Shown: positions 1 through 9,539, counted from the stretch's first letter. The stretch is 64,000 bases of DNA from Methanosarcina sp. MTP4 (GCF_000970045.1 NZ_CP009505.1:3558808-3622807); one strand, 5' to 3'. Numbers and translations: made by a program. The notes: generated by a model not told the origin, from the letters alone.

Positions 1-91
1 TCTGGTAATAGCTCTTGCAGTCCTGCTGGCAAACATGCTTGCGGACCTGCTGTATGCAGTTGCCGACCCTAGAGTCAGGAGGCCGGCATGA
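1..91 (+). CDS. ABC importer permease, C-terminal end (NikB/DppB-like), partial
   Basis: Only the last 29 codons are inside the window, read in the frame beginning at base 2 and ending with TGA at 89-91. The peptide is hydrophobic (LVIALAVLLANMLADLLYAV) and ends ADPRVRRPA, which is how NikB/DppB/OppB permeases usually end after their last membrane helix. Its stop overlaps the start of the next permease gene (ATGA), so the two are translationally coupled. The family call rests on this ending and on the neighbours; the solute is unknown. Confidence 0.7.
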   Translation, partial: LVIALAVLLANMLADLLYAVADPRVRRPA

Positions 92-1080
92 TGCAGGACG
101 AAGCGTACATAGGGGAAAGCCCCATTCAGGAAAGCAAAATCCAGGAAAACAAAATACGGGAAAGTGCCATCAAGAAAAATATCATCCTGGAAAGTGCCCG
201 GCAATGGAAAGATTTTCTATCCCTTAATTTAAACCTTGATCTCCGGAAATATGAAAGAAACCTGAAAAGATTCAATAGAGGAGGACTTTTTCTCTTTACT
301 TTTTTCCTCATCCTTGCCCTTTTTCCCGCCCTTTTTGCCCCTTACCCCCCGACCGAACGCTTCATTCCCTATGAAGCACCATCAACTGCCCACCTTCTGG
401 GGACAAACGATATCGGAAATGACATACTCTCGGAACTGGTTCACGGGGCCAGAATCTCGATGATGGTGGGCTTTGCCTCGGCCTGCATCTCAACCTTAAT
501 AGGGCTCATGATAGGGCTTTTTTCAGGATATTTCAGGGGGACGCCGGACGAGCTGCTTATGGGCTTTACCGACGTTGTCCTGATAATCCCGAAAATCCCC
601 CTGATAATAATCCTGGGAGCCTTCCTGCACCCGAGCATCTGGATCCTGATCCTCGTCCTGGGGCTGCTTTCCTGGGAGTCAATTGCCAGGGTTGTCCGCT
701 CAAAAACCCTGCAGATAAGAGAATCAGGCTATGTCAAAAGTGCCCGATGCATGGGCTTTTCCTCATTTCACATCATGACCTCGGACATCTTCCCGAACCT
801 CTTCCACGTCCTGCTCCCCAAGTTCATGCTGGCGACGGCTTCGGCAATGATTTCCGAAGCCTCACTCTCCTTCCTGGGACTCGGGGACATAAGCATGAAA
901 AGCTGGGGAATCATGCTTTCCTTTGCCTTTTCCAGAGGTGGCTTTATCAGGGAAATGTGGTGGTGGTACCTGCCTCCGGGGATCTGCATAACACTCTGTG
1001 TAATGTCCATCGCACTGATAGGGTTCGGGTTCGAAGGAAGAGAGAAAGAAAAAGAAAAAAGAGGAGTGGATGCGGAATGA
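88..1080 (+). CDS. ABC importer permease, NikC/DppC family
   Basis: Second inner-membrane subunit of a nickel/peptide-type ABC importer (330 residues). The first ~65 residues are a charged, loosely repetitive extension (QESKIQENKIRESAIKKN) that usual DppC/NikC proteins lack. The OppC-type N-terminal helix follows at about 70-95 (FLFTFFLILALFPALFAPY), then the permease core with the cytoplasmic EAA loop at about 190-225 (SWESIARVVRSKTLQIRESG), which docks on the ATPases. An alternative start at Met2 (base 91) is equally possible; 88 overlaps the upstream stop as ATGA. The stop overlaps the next start (ATGA at 1077-1080). Order permease-permease-ATPase-ATPase is the classic opp/nik operon. Nickel, peptide or another chelate cannot be told apart from this sequence. 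Confidence 0.88.
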   Translation: MMQDEAYIGESPIQESKIQENKIRESAIKKNIILESARQWKDFLSLNLNLDLRKYERNLKRFNRGGLFLFTFFLILALFPALFAPYPPTERFIPYEAPSTAHLLGTNDIGNDILSELVHGARISMMVGFASACISTLIGLMIGLFSGYFRGTPDELLMGFTDVVLIIPKIPLIIILGAFLHPSIWILILVLGLLSWESIARVVRSKTLQIRESGYVKSARCMGFSSFHIMTSDIFPNLFHVLLPKFMLATASAMISEASLSFLGLGDISMKSWGIMLSFAFSRGGFIREMWWWYLPPGICITLCVMSIALIGFGFEGREKEKEKRGVDAE

Positions 1081-2159
1081 ACACCCTGCTTGAAGTAAAA
1101 GACCTCAATGTTTCTTTCCAGGGAAATGAAACCAAGAACAAAAACGAGAATAAATCAGAGAATAAAAAAGAAAATAAAAACGGGAATAAAGAAGAAAATG
1201 AAAACGAAACCGTGACCGCAGTTTCCTGCCTTTCAATTTCTATCAGGGAAAAAGAAACCCTGGCCCTCGTAGGGGAGACTGGCTGTGGGAAATCTGTTGT
1301 CGCACATGCGATTATGCGTCTGCTACCCCCGGAATCCAGAGTTAAGGGGAGAATAGAATTCGGAAGCAAAAACCTCCTCGAACTGAGCGAAAAAGAGATG
1401 GCAAAGCTTAGGGGGAAAGAAATCTCCATTATTTTCCAGAACCCTTCTCTTGCTTTAAATCCCGTATATTCCATAGGGCACCAGCTTGCAGAACCCCTCC
1501 GAATTCATAAGCAGGAAATGGGATGGAAGGAAAAGGAAGAGAAAAAAGAAAAGGGGAAGAAGAGAGAAAAACGAGAGAAAAAACAGGATAATGCCAATCT
1601 CTCAAAAGTCGCAAGAGCCCTTAAACGAGTGGGTTTTTCAAATCCCCGTGAATACATGGGATACTACCCCTCCTGGTGTTCAGGCGGAATGAACCAGCGC
1701 TTTTTGATTGCGGCTTCAACCATGCTTGACCCGGTCCTCCTTATAGCAGACGAACCCAGCAAAGGGCTAGACAGGGGCTGCGTAGCCGAACTGGAAAACG
1801 AGCTGAAGGGACTGAAAGAAAAAAGTGAAACAGCCCTGCTTCTGATAAGCCACGACCTCGGTTTTGTGCGGCGGCTTGCAGACAGGGTCGCCGTAATGTA
1901 TGCAGGAGAAATCGTCGAGATTGCTGACCCTTCAAGCCTTTTTGAAAGCCCGCTCCACCCCTATACCCGGGGGCTCCTGAACAGCCTGCCTGAAAGGGGA
2001 TTTGTGCCCATACCCGGTTCGTCCCCGCCCCTCAGCAGCCCGCCTGCAGGCTGCAGGTTCCATCCGAGATGTCCTCTTAAGGAAAAACGCTGCATGCAGG
2101 AACGTCCCGAACTCAAGGAAAGCAACGGAAGGGCAGTGAGGTGTTTTTTGTGTCCCTGA
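1077..2159 (+). CDS. ABC importer ATP-binding subunit, OppD/NikD-like
   Basis: ATPase subunit of the same importer, 360 residues from ATG 1077. Visible motifs are Walker A GETGCGKS (about residue 66), signature CSGGMNQR (instead of LSGGQ), Walker B LLIADEPSKGLD, the switch histidine in LLISHD, and a C-terminal oligopeptide-transporter tail with the Cys pattern CRFHPRCP...C. Two stretches are odd. One is an Asn/Lys/Glu run of about 35 residues between the first two core strands (1134-1212). The other is a Lys/Glu-rich insert of about 30 residues after the Q-loop (1519-1590). Both are purine-rich and look like expanded short repeats; family members normally have short turns there. An open frame extends upstream to 747, but that part lies over the permease gene. 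Confidence 0.88.
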   Translation: MNTLLEVKDLNVSFQGNETKNKNENKSENKKENKNGNKEENENETVTAVSCLSISIREKETLALVGETGCGKSVVAHAIMRLLPPESRVKGRIEFGSKNLLELSEKEMAKLRGKEISIIFQNPSLALNPVYSIGHQLAEPLRIHKQEMGWKEKEEKKEKGKKREKREKKQDNANLSKVARALKRVGFSNPREYMGYYPSWCSGGMNQRFLIAASTMLDPVLLIADEPSKGLDRGCVAELENELKGLKEKSETALLLISHDLGFVRRLADRVAVMYAGEIVEIADPSSLFESPLHPYTRGLLNSLPERGFVPIPGSSPPLSSPPAGCRFHPRCPLKEKRCMQERPELKESNGRAVRCFLCP

Positions 2160-2839
2160 AAGCCGAAAACCTCTCAAAGACATACGGGTCCGGTCTGCTG
2201 GGAGGGGGGAAATGCATTTTCCGGGACATATCTTTTGAACTTGAACCCGGGCAAACCTTCGGGCTTATGGGCCCCTCAGGGGAAGGAAAGAGCACGCTCG
2301 GAAGAATTATTGCAGGCCTTGAAAGTCCCACTGAGGGTACGATTCATTTCAAGGGGAGCCTGCTTTCCGGGATGAAAAAAGTCGAATACGCAACTTTCCG
2401 CCGCCGCGTCCAGATGATGTTCCAGGACCCTACAGATGCCTTTAACCCCAGGAAGCGGATTCAGCATTCGATTTTCGAAGTCCTGAAGCTGCTCGACACC
2501 CCGGGAACCGGGCGTATCCGGCGCACAAAAGAAATGCTAAAGACCATAGGCCTCCCCGAAGAAGTACTTTCCCGCTACCCGGCCCAGCTCTCAGGCGGCC
2601 AGCTCCAGCGCCTTGCCCTTGGTAGGATCCTCCTGCTCGAACCGGAATACATTGTACTTGACGAGCCGACCTCAGCCCTTGACGTCTCGGTCCAGGCCCA
2701 GATACTCCACCTGTTGAAAAAGGTTCAGGCTGAGCAGGGAATCGGCTACCTCCTTATCTCCCATGACGAAGCCGTTGTCAGCTTTATGTCGGAAAGAATG
2801 GGAATGCTTGAAAACGGGAAGCTGAAAGTTTTTAATTAA
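2150..2839 (+). CDS. ABC importer ATP-binding subunit, NikE/OppF-like
   Basis: Second ATPase subunit, 229 residues from GTG 2150. It has Walker A GPSGEGKST, signature LSGGQLQR, Walker B YIVLDEPTSALD and LLISHDEAV. It is short and ends right after the ATPase core without the oligopeptide C-terminal tail, as NikE proteins do. GTG 2150 (MSLKAENLSKTYG) is preferred because TGAGGTG lies 6 bases upstream; GTG 2141 in the same frame is the alternative. Either start overlaps the end of the preceding gene. It would pair with the OppD-like subunit as the ATPase heterodimer. It is the last gene of the operon. Confidence 0.88.
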   Translation: MSLKAENLSKTYGSGLLGGGKCIFRDISFELEPGQTFGLMGPSGEGKSTLGRIIAGLESPTEGTIHFKGSLLSGMKKVEYATFRRRVQMMFQDPTDAFNPRKRIQHSIFEVLKLLDTPGTGRIRRTKEMLKTIGLPEEVLSRYPAQLSGGQLQRLALGRILLLEPEYIVLDEPTSALDVSVQAQILHLLKKVQAEQGIGYLLISHDEAVVSFMSERMGMLENGKLKVFN

Positions 2840-3084
2840 CTGTTTTTTATTGACTTTTTTTGCGAATGTTTTTTGGGTGACTGCCTTTCAAACCCACCCC
2901 TTCGTATCAAGACCTATACTACACCCTGAATTTCCATGCACATAATTAATAGTAATTTATTTACATTTGTTTTTAAAAAATAAAATTCTGTTTATTATAT
3001 TATTTTTCAGATGATCTAAACAAAAAAATTAAATAAATAATACAAATAATATAAATAATAGAGAATAAACGGTTTTGATATAAT

Positions 3085-3097
3085 AAATATTATATAC
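3085..3097 (+). promoter_or_regulatory. Predicted TATA box of the giant repeat-protein gene
   Basis: In the AT-rich gap after the transporter operon (2840-3320) the stretch around 3088-3096 (TATTATATA) fits an archaeal TATA box. A start about 25 bases further on would fall near 3118-3121, directly before the G-rich arm of the leader structure. No BRE was confidently recognised. Bases 2840-3080 hold no gene that I can see. Confidence 0.45.
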
Positions 3098-3117
3098 TTG
3101 CAAAACAAATTAATATT

Positions 3118-3320
3118 AGGATTGGGGGAGACGCCGAATACAGATAAAACTGTATGAAGCTCCGGGTTTAGTATATATCTCAGCAAAAATTACGATTACC
3201 TGAAGAATAAAAATCGGGTATTTTTACCAGATACTAATTATTAATTTAAAGAAGATAACCCGGAAACTCCCCCATATCTATGAGAACTAGTGGTAAAAAA
3301 ATCGGAGGGGTTTAAGAAAA
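3118..3320 (+). promoter_or_regulatory. Structured ~200-nt 5' leader (candidate cis-regulatory RNA)
   Basis: Between the predicted transcription start and the ATG at 3321 are two nested pairs of complementary arms. GGGGGAG at 3124-3130 matches CTCCCCC at 3267-3273. TCCGGGTT at 3161-3168 matches AACCCGGA at 3257-3264. A perfect 6-bp hairpin (arms 3138-3143 and 3150-3155, loop ATAAAA) lies between the two 5' arms. A small GGTA/TACC hairpin (3217-3228) lies in the inner loop. The closing helices sit 48 bases before the ATG, followed by GGAGGGG at 3304-3310 as ribosome binding site. This layout suits a leader that can fold as one closed domain. No known riboswitch class was recognised. Confidence 0.5.
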
Positions 3321-6300
3321 ATGAACCGCACGAATAGCGTAAGCTATCGTCAAAAAAGGCCCAGAAAAATCAGGCCTCTAACATATTTGACACTCTTGAT
3401 AACGCTCCTTCTCTGTATGCCATCAGCTGCAGGGTTGGGATTTACGGGCGATGTCCCGGCAGACTTTACCGGAACAGGCATATTCACTATTACTGATCCG
3501 GGAGGAATAGATGTAGGGGTTCCCACGGCAGCCCCTGCAGGGACAACAAGCGGAAATGATATGGAAGATCTCCGCCTGTTTTACGATCCTGCTACAGATA
3601 CCCTTTACGTGGGGATGAACACCTACGTAATTGCAGGTGACGTCGACGGGGACGGTGACCCTGGGGCCACCAGTGCATGGTTGGCAGGTATCACAGGTAA
3701 TGATAATCCTGACTTCGGAGGTACCGAGTCCTTTGCACTGATGCTTGATATCGACGAAGACGGAACATATGATGCAATAGCCGGTGTTTCCGGTCTGGCC
3801 GATACCTCCGGGTTCTCTGTCAACCAGCACGCTAACCTCTTCCTGACACCCCCGGCAGGCCAATTCGCTGCACCGCTACCTGCAAACACGGGAAGCCTCT
3901 TTGCAAGCCCATCTGCAGGAGCACCGGATATCGAGTTCACCGTCCTCAATATCTCCGCTCTGCCGGTGTCTTCAGGAAGCGATCCTGACCCGAGCAGTTT
4001 CAGTGTTAACTCTTTTATGGGTTCTTTTGAAGATGCGGGGATCGGTGAAGACTTCCTGCCAGGATTCCCAACATCGATTAAACTTGCCTCCATCAGCGAC
4101 TTTGTGTGGGAAGACCTGAACGGAAACGGTCTCCAGGATGAAGGAGAACCGGGAATACCCGGAGTTACCGTTAACCTCTACGACTGTGCCGATAACTTCG
4201 TTACAACTACCACAACAGACGCCACTGGATACTACGGCTTCACAGCAGGTCCCGGGGATTACTATGTAGAATTCATTGCCCCCGAAGGCTACGAGTTCAC
4301 AGATCAGGACGAAGGGACTGACGATGCACTCGACAATGACGCAGACCCCACAACAGGAAAGACCGTGTGCACAACCCTTGAGCCCGGTGAAAACGACCTT
4401 ACCTGGGACGCAGGCCTTTACCGGCAGGCTTCCGTCGGAGACTTCGTATGGGATGACCTTGACGAAGACGGAATCCAGGATGACGGCGAACCGGGCATTG
4501 CAGGCGTGACCGTAAACCTCTACGAATGTGAAGGGACAACTCCTCTTGCCACCACGGCCACGGATGCAAACGGGATGTACCTTTTCACAGGGCTTACTCC
4601 CGGAGAATATTATGTAGAGTTTGCACTTCCTGCAGGATACGATTTCAGCCCGCAGGACCAGGGAGCTGATGACGCGCTTGACAGCGATGCGGACCCTGCA
4701 ACAGGAGAGACCGCATGCACATTGCTCGAGTCGGGCGAAGCTGACCTCACACTGGATGCCGGGGTGTACCTGCTCAGGGCAAACATAGGGGACTTTGTCT
4801 GGAATGACCTGGACATGGACGGGATACAGGAAGAAAACGAACCCGGAATCCCGGGAGTAACCGTCAACCTCTACGAATGCGACGGGACGACTCCAATTGC
4901 CAGCACAAGCACGGATTCAAACGGTTACTATAACTTCGAAGTTGTGCCCGGGAACTACCATGTGGAGTTCATGCTTCCGGCAGGCTATGTCTTCAGCCCG
5001 CAGGACCAGGGTGCAGATGACACTCTGGACAGCGATGCTGATCCCGTAACGGGACAGGCAGCCTGCACAAACCTTGAACCTGGAGAAAACGATCCCACCT
5101 GGGACGCAGGAATATTCGAAGCAGCACCTGCAATCGACATCGAGAAAGCCACTAACGGAGAAGATGCCGATGAACCCACTGGCCCATACATCCCGGTTGG
5201 AAATGAAGTCGAGTGGACGTACCTTGTAACAAACACAGGGAACGTACCACTGGAGAACATTAACGTTGTTGATGACCAGGGAGTCACGGTAAACTGCCCG
5301 ACTGACACACTTGCCCCGGGAGAATCAATGACATGTACCGCAACAGGGACTGCAACAGTAGGACAGTATGCAAACAACGGTACGGCAACCGGATACTATG
5401 ATCAAACAGAAGTAACAGACACGGATCCAAGCCACTACTTTGGGGCAGCGCCTGCAATCGAAATTGAAAAATCCACTAACGGTGAAGATGCCGATGAACC
5501 CACAGGCCCATACATCCCGGTTGGCGAGCCTGTGACCTGGGAGTACGTCGTAACCAACACAGGGAACGTGCAGCTAACAGGTATTGTTGTGACCGACAGC
5601 CAGGGAGTTGAGGTCAGCTGTCCGACTGATACCCTTGCACCCGGAGAGTCCATGACCTGCACGGCAGAAGGGACTGCAACAGAAGGACAGTATGCAAACC
5701 TCGGAACCGTAACCGGGTACTATGAAGACATGCGGGTATCGGATAAGGATCCGAGCCATTACTTCGGGGCAGCACCTGCAATTGACATCGAAAAGCACAC
5801 CAATGGCTTTGATGCCGATGAAGCACCGGGACCTGCAATAATGACCGGGGCTCCGGTTACGTGGGAATACATCGTAAGCAATACAGGAAACGTGGAACTG
5901 GCCAGCGTTGACGTCTATGACGACGTGCTCGGATACGTGGGTACAATAGCCGTCCTCCCGGTGGAAGCCACGGAAACAATTACCATGGACGGAATTGCAG
6001 CCCCGGGACAGTACGAAAACTTCGGGAATGCAACAGCTGTCTATGAAGATGTTACCGTAGAAGACACGGACCCGAGCCACTACTTCGGGGCAGCACCTGC
6101 AATTGACATAGAGAAAGCCACTAACGGGGACGATGCAGACACGCCAACAGGACCAGTACTCGCTGTTGGAGACACTGTTACCTGGGAATATGTAGTGACA
6201 AACACAGGGAATGTGCTTTTGACTGACATAGTTGTCACGGACGACAGGCTCGGAGAAATTTGTACGATAACCGAACTGATGCCTGGAGAAAATGAGACAT

Positions 6301-9300
6301 GCACTGCTACAGGCACAGCTGAAGTCGGACAGTACGCAAACCTTGGTAACGCAACCGGTTACTATGAAAACATGCCGGTATCGGACGAAGACCCAAGCCA
6401 CTACTATGTTGAGCCTGTCCCTGCAATAGACATCGAAAAGTCAACAAACGGTGACGATGCGGACACGCCCACAGGACCGGTACTCACAGTGGGAGACACC
6501 GTGACCTGGGAATATGTAGTGACAAACATGGGGAACGTGCCGCTGACTAACATCGTTGTTACGGACGACAGGCTCGGAGAGATATGCACGATACCCGAAC
6601 TGATGCCTGGCGACAATCAAACATGCACAGCTACCGGAACGGCAGAAGCAGGCCAATACGCAAACCTTGGTAATGCAACAGGGTACTATGAAGACATGCC
6701 GGTGTCAGACGAAGACCCGAGCCATTACTTCGGGGCAACCCCCGCAATTGACATCGAGAAAGCCACTAACGGGGAGGACGCAGACGCAGCACCCGGACCC
6801 ATGATCGTGGCAGGCGGAACTGTGGAATGGACCTATGTGGTGACCAACACAGGAAACGTGCCCCTGGCAAACGTTGCAGTTGTCGATGACCAGGGCGTCA
6901 CAGTAAGCTGCCCGACTGACACACTTGCCCCGGGAGAATCAATGACCTGTAACGCCACAGGTACGGCAATCCCTGGACAGTATGAGAACCTGGGCACTAC
7001 GACCGGAGAATACGGGCAAACAACCGTTTCTGACGCGGACCCGAGCCACTACTTCGGGGCAGAACCTGCAGTCGACATAGAGAAACATACCAACGGGAAC
7101 GATGCTGACGAACCGACAGGACCCTTCGTGATGGTGGGAGCCCCGGTTACTTGGGAATACATTGTAAACAACACAGGAAACGTGGAACTGACAAACGTTG
7201 AAGTCTATGACGATGTGCTCGGATACGTGGGCACAATAGCCGTCCTCCCGGTGGGAGCCACGGAAACCCTAACCATGGACGGAAACGCAACCCCTGGACA
7301 GTACGAAAACTTCGGGAATGCAACAGCTGTCTATGAAGATGTCACCGTAGAAGACACAGACCCGAGCCACTACTTCGGGGCAGCACCTGCAATCGACATC
7401 GAGAAAGCAACCAACGGTGAAGATGCGGACACACCCACCGGACCAATACTTGCTGTTGGAGACACCGTGAACTGGGAATACGTAGTAACAAACACAGGGA
7501 ATGTGCCTCTGATGGACATAGAGGTGCTTGATGACAAACTTGGATCCATCTGCATAATACCCGAACTGATGCCCGGAGACAGCCAGACATGCAATGCTAC
7601 AGGCACGGCTGAAGTCGGACAGTACGCAAACATCGGGAATGCAACGGGAACCTACGACGGAACGACTGTCAGTGACGAAGACCCGAGCCATTACTATGTT
7701 GAGCCAATGCCTGCAATTGACATCGAAAAATCAACGAATGGTGAAGATGCGGACACGCCCACAGGACCGGTACTTGCAGTGGGAGACACTGTAACCTGGG
7801 AATATGTCGTAACAAACACAGGGAACGTGCCTCTGACTGAAATAGTTGTACAGGATGACCAGCTCGGAGAGATTTGCACGATACCCGAACTGATGCCGGG
7901 TGAAAGCCAGACATGCACTGCTACAGGCACGGCTGAAGTTGGGCAGTACGCAAACATCGGAAATGCAACGGGAGCCTACGACGGAACGACTGTCAGTGAC
8001 GAGGACCCGAGCCACTACTATGTTGAGCCAATGCCTGTAATCGACATCGAAAAATCAACGAACGGTGAAGATGCAGACACTCCCACAGGACCGGTACTTG
8101 CAGTGGGAGACACCGTGACCTGGGAATATGTTGTAACAAACACAGGAAACGTGCCTCTGACTGAAATAGTTGTACAGGATGACCAGCTCGGAGAGATATG
8201 CACGATACCCGAACTGATGCCTGGAGAAAATGAGACATGCACTGCTACCGGCACGGCGGAAGTTGGACAATACGCAAACATAGGGAATGTAACGGGAACC
8301 TACGAAGGCATGAATGTCAGTGACGAGGACCCAAGCCACTACTATGTTGAGCCAATGCCTGCAATCGACATCGAAAAATCAACGAACGGTGAAGATGCGG
8401 ACACTCCCACCGGACCGGTACTCGCAGTTGGAGACACCGTAAACTGGGAATATGTAGTGACAAATACAGGAAACGTGCAGCTGACAGGCATTGTTGTGAC
8501 CGACAGCCAGGGAGTTGAGGTCAACTGTCCCACTGACACCCTTGCCCCCGGAGAATCCATGGCCTGTACAGCCAGCGGCGTCGCAGTTGCAGGACAGTAC
8601 GAGAACCTCGGGACAGCCACAGGCAACTATGACGGCATGCAGGTATCGGATACTGACCCGAGCCACTACTTCGGGGCAGCCCCTGAAATTGACATCGAGA
8701 AAGCCACAAACGGATTTGACGCCGACGAGCCTACCGGGCTCGAAGTTTCGGTGGGAGATGCAGTAGAATGGACCTATAATATCACCAACACAGGGAACGT
8801 GAACCTGACAGCCATCAGCATAAGCGATGACATTCAGGGAGCCATAACTAACCCTGTCAGCAAGGGCAATGGGGACGACATTCTGGAACCGGGAGAGTAC
8901 TGGGTCTTCAATGCGACAGGCGTTGCAGTGGCAGGCCAGTATGCAAACAACGGTACAGCCACCGGGTATTATGGAGAAATGCCAGTAACGGACATTGACC
9001 CGAGCCACTACTTCGGAACCGAAGGACCGGGAACCGGAACTCCCGGATACTGGAAGAACCATCCTGAGGCATGGCCTGTGGATGAAATCGAGATCGGAGG
9101 ATTGACCTACACAAAAGAAGAAGCAATAGAGTACATGCAACTTCCCGACGGGGACAAAACCAATACCATGTTCAGGGCTCTTGTTTCGACCAAGCTGAAC
9201 ATCTTTGCGGGCAACACGCACTCCTGCATTGACGACGTCGTCGCTGCTGCAGATGAATGGATGGAAAAGTACGGTCCAGTGAGCAGCGGGGTGAAGGCAA

Positions 9301-9416
9301 AGGAAGACGCCTGGAAAGTAGAAGAAGGAGAGCCACTGGCAGAACAGGGTGAGTACCTGTACACGATACTGGACATGTACAACAACGGGGAACTCTGTGC
9401 ACCCCACAGGGAATGA
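3321..9416 (+). CDS. Giant secreted repeat protein (SdrD_B-like + 12 DUF11-like repeats)
   Basis: A 2031-residue, strongly acidic surface or secreted protein. Residues ~18-40 form a signal peptide (LTLLITLLLCMPSAAGLG). Residues ~40-250 are a unique domain with a calcium-type loop (DVDGDGDPG). Three SdrD_B/Cna-B-like domains start near residues 254, 369 and 485 (GDFVWDDLDEDGIQDDGEPG). From about 603 to 1900 there are twelve ~108-residue repeats of the DUF11-like type, each opening like AIDIEKATNGEDADTPTGP and closing with DPSHYFG or DPSHYYV. The C-terminus (~1900-2031) contains GTPGYWKNHPEAWP, a motif seen at the end of other large secreted proteins. There is no C-terminal membrane helix or PGF tail, so how it is held at the cell surface is unclear. 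Adhesion or cell-cell contact is an inference from these domain types. Confidence 0.85.
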   Translation: MNRTNSVSYRQKRPRKIRPLTYLTLLITLLLCMPSAAGLGFTGDVPADFTGTGIFTITDPGGIDVGVPTAAPAGTTSGNDMEDLRLFYDPATDTLYVGMNTYVIAGDVDGDGDPGATSAWLAGITGNDNPDFGGTESFALMLDIDEDGTYDAIAGVSGLADTSGFSVNQHANLFLTPPAGQFAAPLPANTGSLFASPSAGAPDIEFTVLNISALPVSSGSDPDPSSFSVNSFMGSFEDAGIGEDFLPGFPTSIKLASISDFVWEDLNGNGLQDEGEPGIPGVTVNLYDCADNFVTTTTTDATGYYGFTAGPGDYYVEFIAPEGYEFTDQDEGTDDALDNDADPTTGKTVCTTLEPGENDLTWDAGLYRQASVGDFVWDDLDEDGIQDDGEPGIAGVTVNLYECEGTTPLATTATDANGMYLFTGLTPGEYYVEFALPAGYDFSPQDQGADDALDSDADPATGETACTLLESGEADLTLDAGVYLLRANIGDFVWNDLDMDGIQEENEPGIPGVTVNLYECDGTTPIASTSTDSNGYYNFEVVPGNYHVEFMLPAGYVFSPQDQGADDTLDSDADPVTGQAACTNLEPGENDPTWDAGIFEAAPAIDIEKATNGEDADEPTGPYIPVGNEVEWTYLVTNTGNVPLENINVVDDQGVTVNCPTDTLAPGESMTCTATGTATVGQYANNGTATGYYDQTEVTDTDPSHYFGAAPAIEIEKSTNGEDADEPTGPYIPVGEPVTWEYVVTNTGNVQLTGIVVTDSQGVEVSCPTDTLAPGESMTCTAEGTATEGQYANLGTVTGYYEDMRVSDKDPSHYFGAAPAIDIEKHTNGFDADEAPGPAIMTGAPVTWEYIVSNTGNVELASVDVYDDVLGYVGTIAVLPVEATETITMDGIAAPGQYENFGNATAVYEDVTVEDTDPSHYFGAAPAIDIEKATNGDDADTPTGPVLAVGDTVTWEYVVTNTGNVLLTDIVVTDDRLGEICTITELMPGENETCTATGTAEVGQYANLGNATGYYENMPVSDEDPSHYYVEPVPAIDIEKSTNGDDADTPTGPVLTVGDTVTWEYVVTNMGNVPLTNIVVTDDRLGEICTIPELMPGDNQTCTATGTAEAGQYANLGNATGYYEDMPVSDEDPSHYFGATPAIDIEKATNGEDADAAPGPMIVAGGTVEWTYVVTNTGNVPLANVAVVDDQGVTVSCPTDTLAPGESMTCNATGTAIPGQYENLGTTTGEYGQTTVSDADPSHYFGAEPAVDIEKHTNGNDADEPTGPFVMVGAPVTWEYIVNNTGNVELTNVEVYDDVLGYVGTIAVLPVGATETLTMDGNATPGQYENFGNATAVYEDVTVEDTDPSHYFGAAPAIDIEKATNGEDADTPTGPILAVGDTVNWEYVVTNTGNVPLMDIEVLDDKLGSICIIPELMPGDSQTCNATGTAEVGQYANIGNATGTYDGTTVSDEDPSHYYVEPMPAIDIEKSTNGEDADTPTGPVLAVGDTVTWEYVVTNTGNVPLTEIVVQDDQLGEICTIPELMPGESQTCTATGTAEVGQYANIGNATGAYDGTTVSDEDPSHYYVEPMPVIDIEKSTNGEDADTPTGPVLAVGDTVTWEYVVTNTGNVPLTEIVVQDDQLGEICTIPELMPGENETCTATGTAEVGQYANIGNVTGTYEGMNVSDEDPSHYYVEPMPAIDIEKSTNGEDADTPTGPVLAVGDTVNWEYVVTNTGNVQLTGIVVTDSQGVEVNCPTDTLAPGESMACTASGVAVAGQYENLGTATGNYDGMQVSDTDPSHYFGAAPEIDIEKATNGFDADEPTGLEVSVGDAVEWTYNITNTGNVNLTAISISDDIQGAITNPVSKGNGDDILEPGEYWVFNATGVAVAGQYANNGTATGYYGEMPVTDIDPSHYFGTEGPGTGTPGYWKNHPEAWPVDEIEIGGLTYTKEEAIEYMQLPDGDKTNTMFRALVSTKLNIFAGNTHSCIDDVVAAADEWMEKYGPVSSGVKAKEDAWKVEEGEPLAEQGEYLYTILDMYNNGELCAPHRE
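5129..9020 (+). repeat. Twelve in-frame ~324-bp coding repeats
   Basis: DNA encoding the twelve DUF11-like repeats of the giant protein. Units begin near 5129, 5455, 5776, 6098, 6421, 6745, 7066, 7387, 7711, 8035, 8359 and 8683. Units 9, 10 and 11 (about 7711-8400) are the most alike, nearly identical over long runs, while unit 12 is the most divergent. Units 3 and 7 form a separate subtype (IEKHTNG, DVLGYVGTIAVLPV). This suggests expansion by unequal recombination, with the central to late units being the youngest. Confidence 0.85.
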
Positions 9417-9495
9417 ACAATGGGAGCGTAAAAAATAGGACAAGAGAAAAGAGAAAAGTAAAAACAAGTAAGAACAAGCAAAAAACATAAAATAA

Positions 9496-9539
9496 AGGAC
9501 CGGGTGAGAAAATTCACCTGAGCCTTTATTCCTTTTTTT
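9496..9539 (+). terminator. Hairpin plus T-run after the giant repeat-protein gene
   Basis: GGTGA-GAAAAT-TCACC forms a short hairpin about 85 bases after the stop codon, followed by TTCCTTTTTTTC. It fits a transcription terminator for the gene ending at 9416. The rest of the gap to 9869 holds no gene. It has an 8-bp inverted repeat (AAACAAAT...ATTTGTTT near 9720-9748), an isolated TATA-like stretch (9770-9785) and three copies of TTCTTCTGATT/C. Confidence 0.45.
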
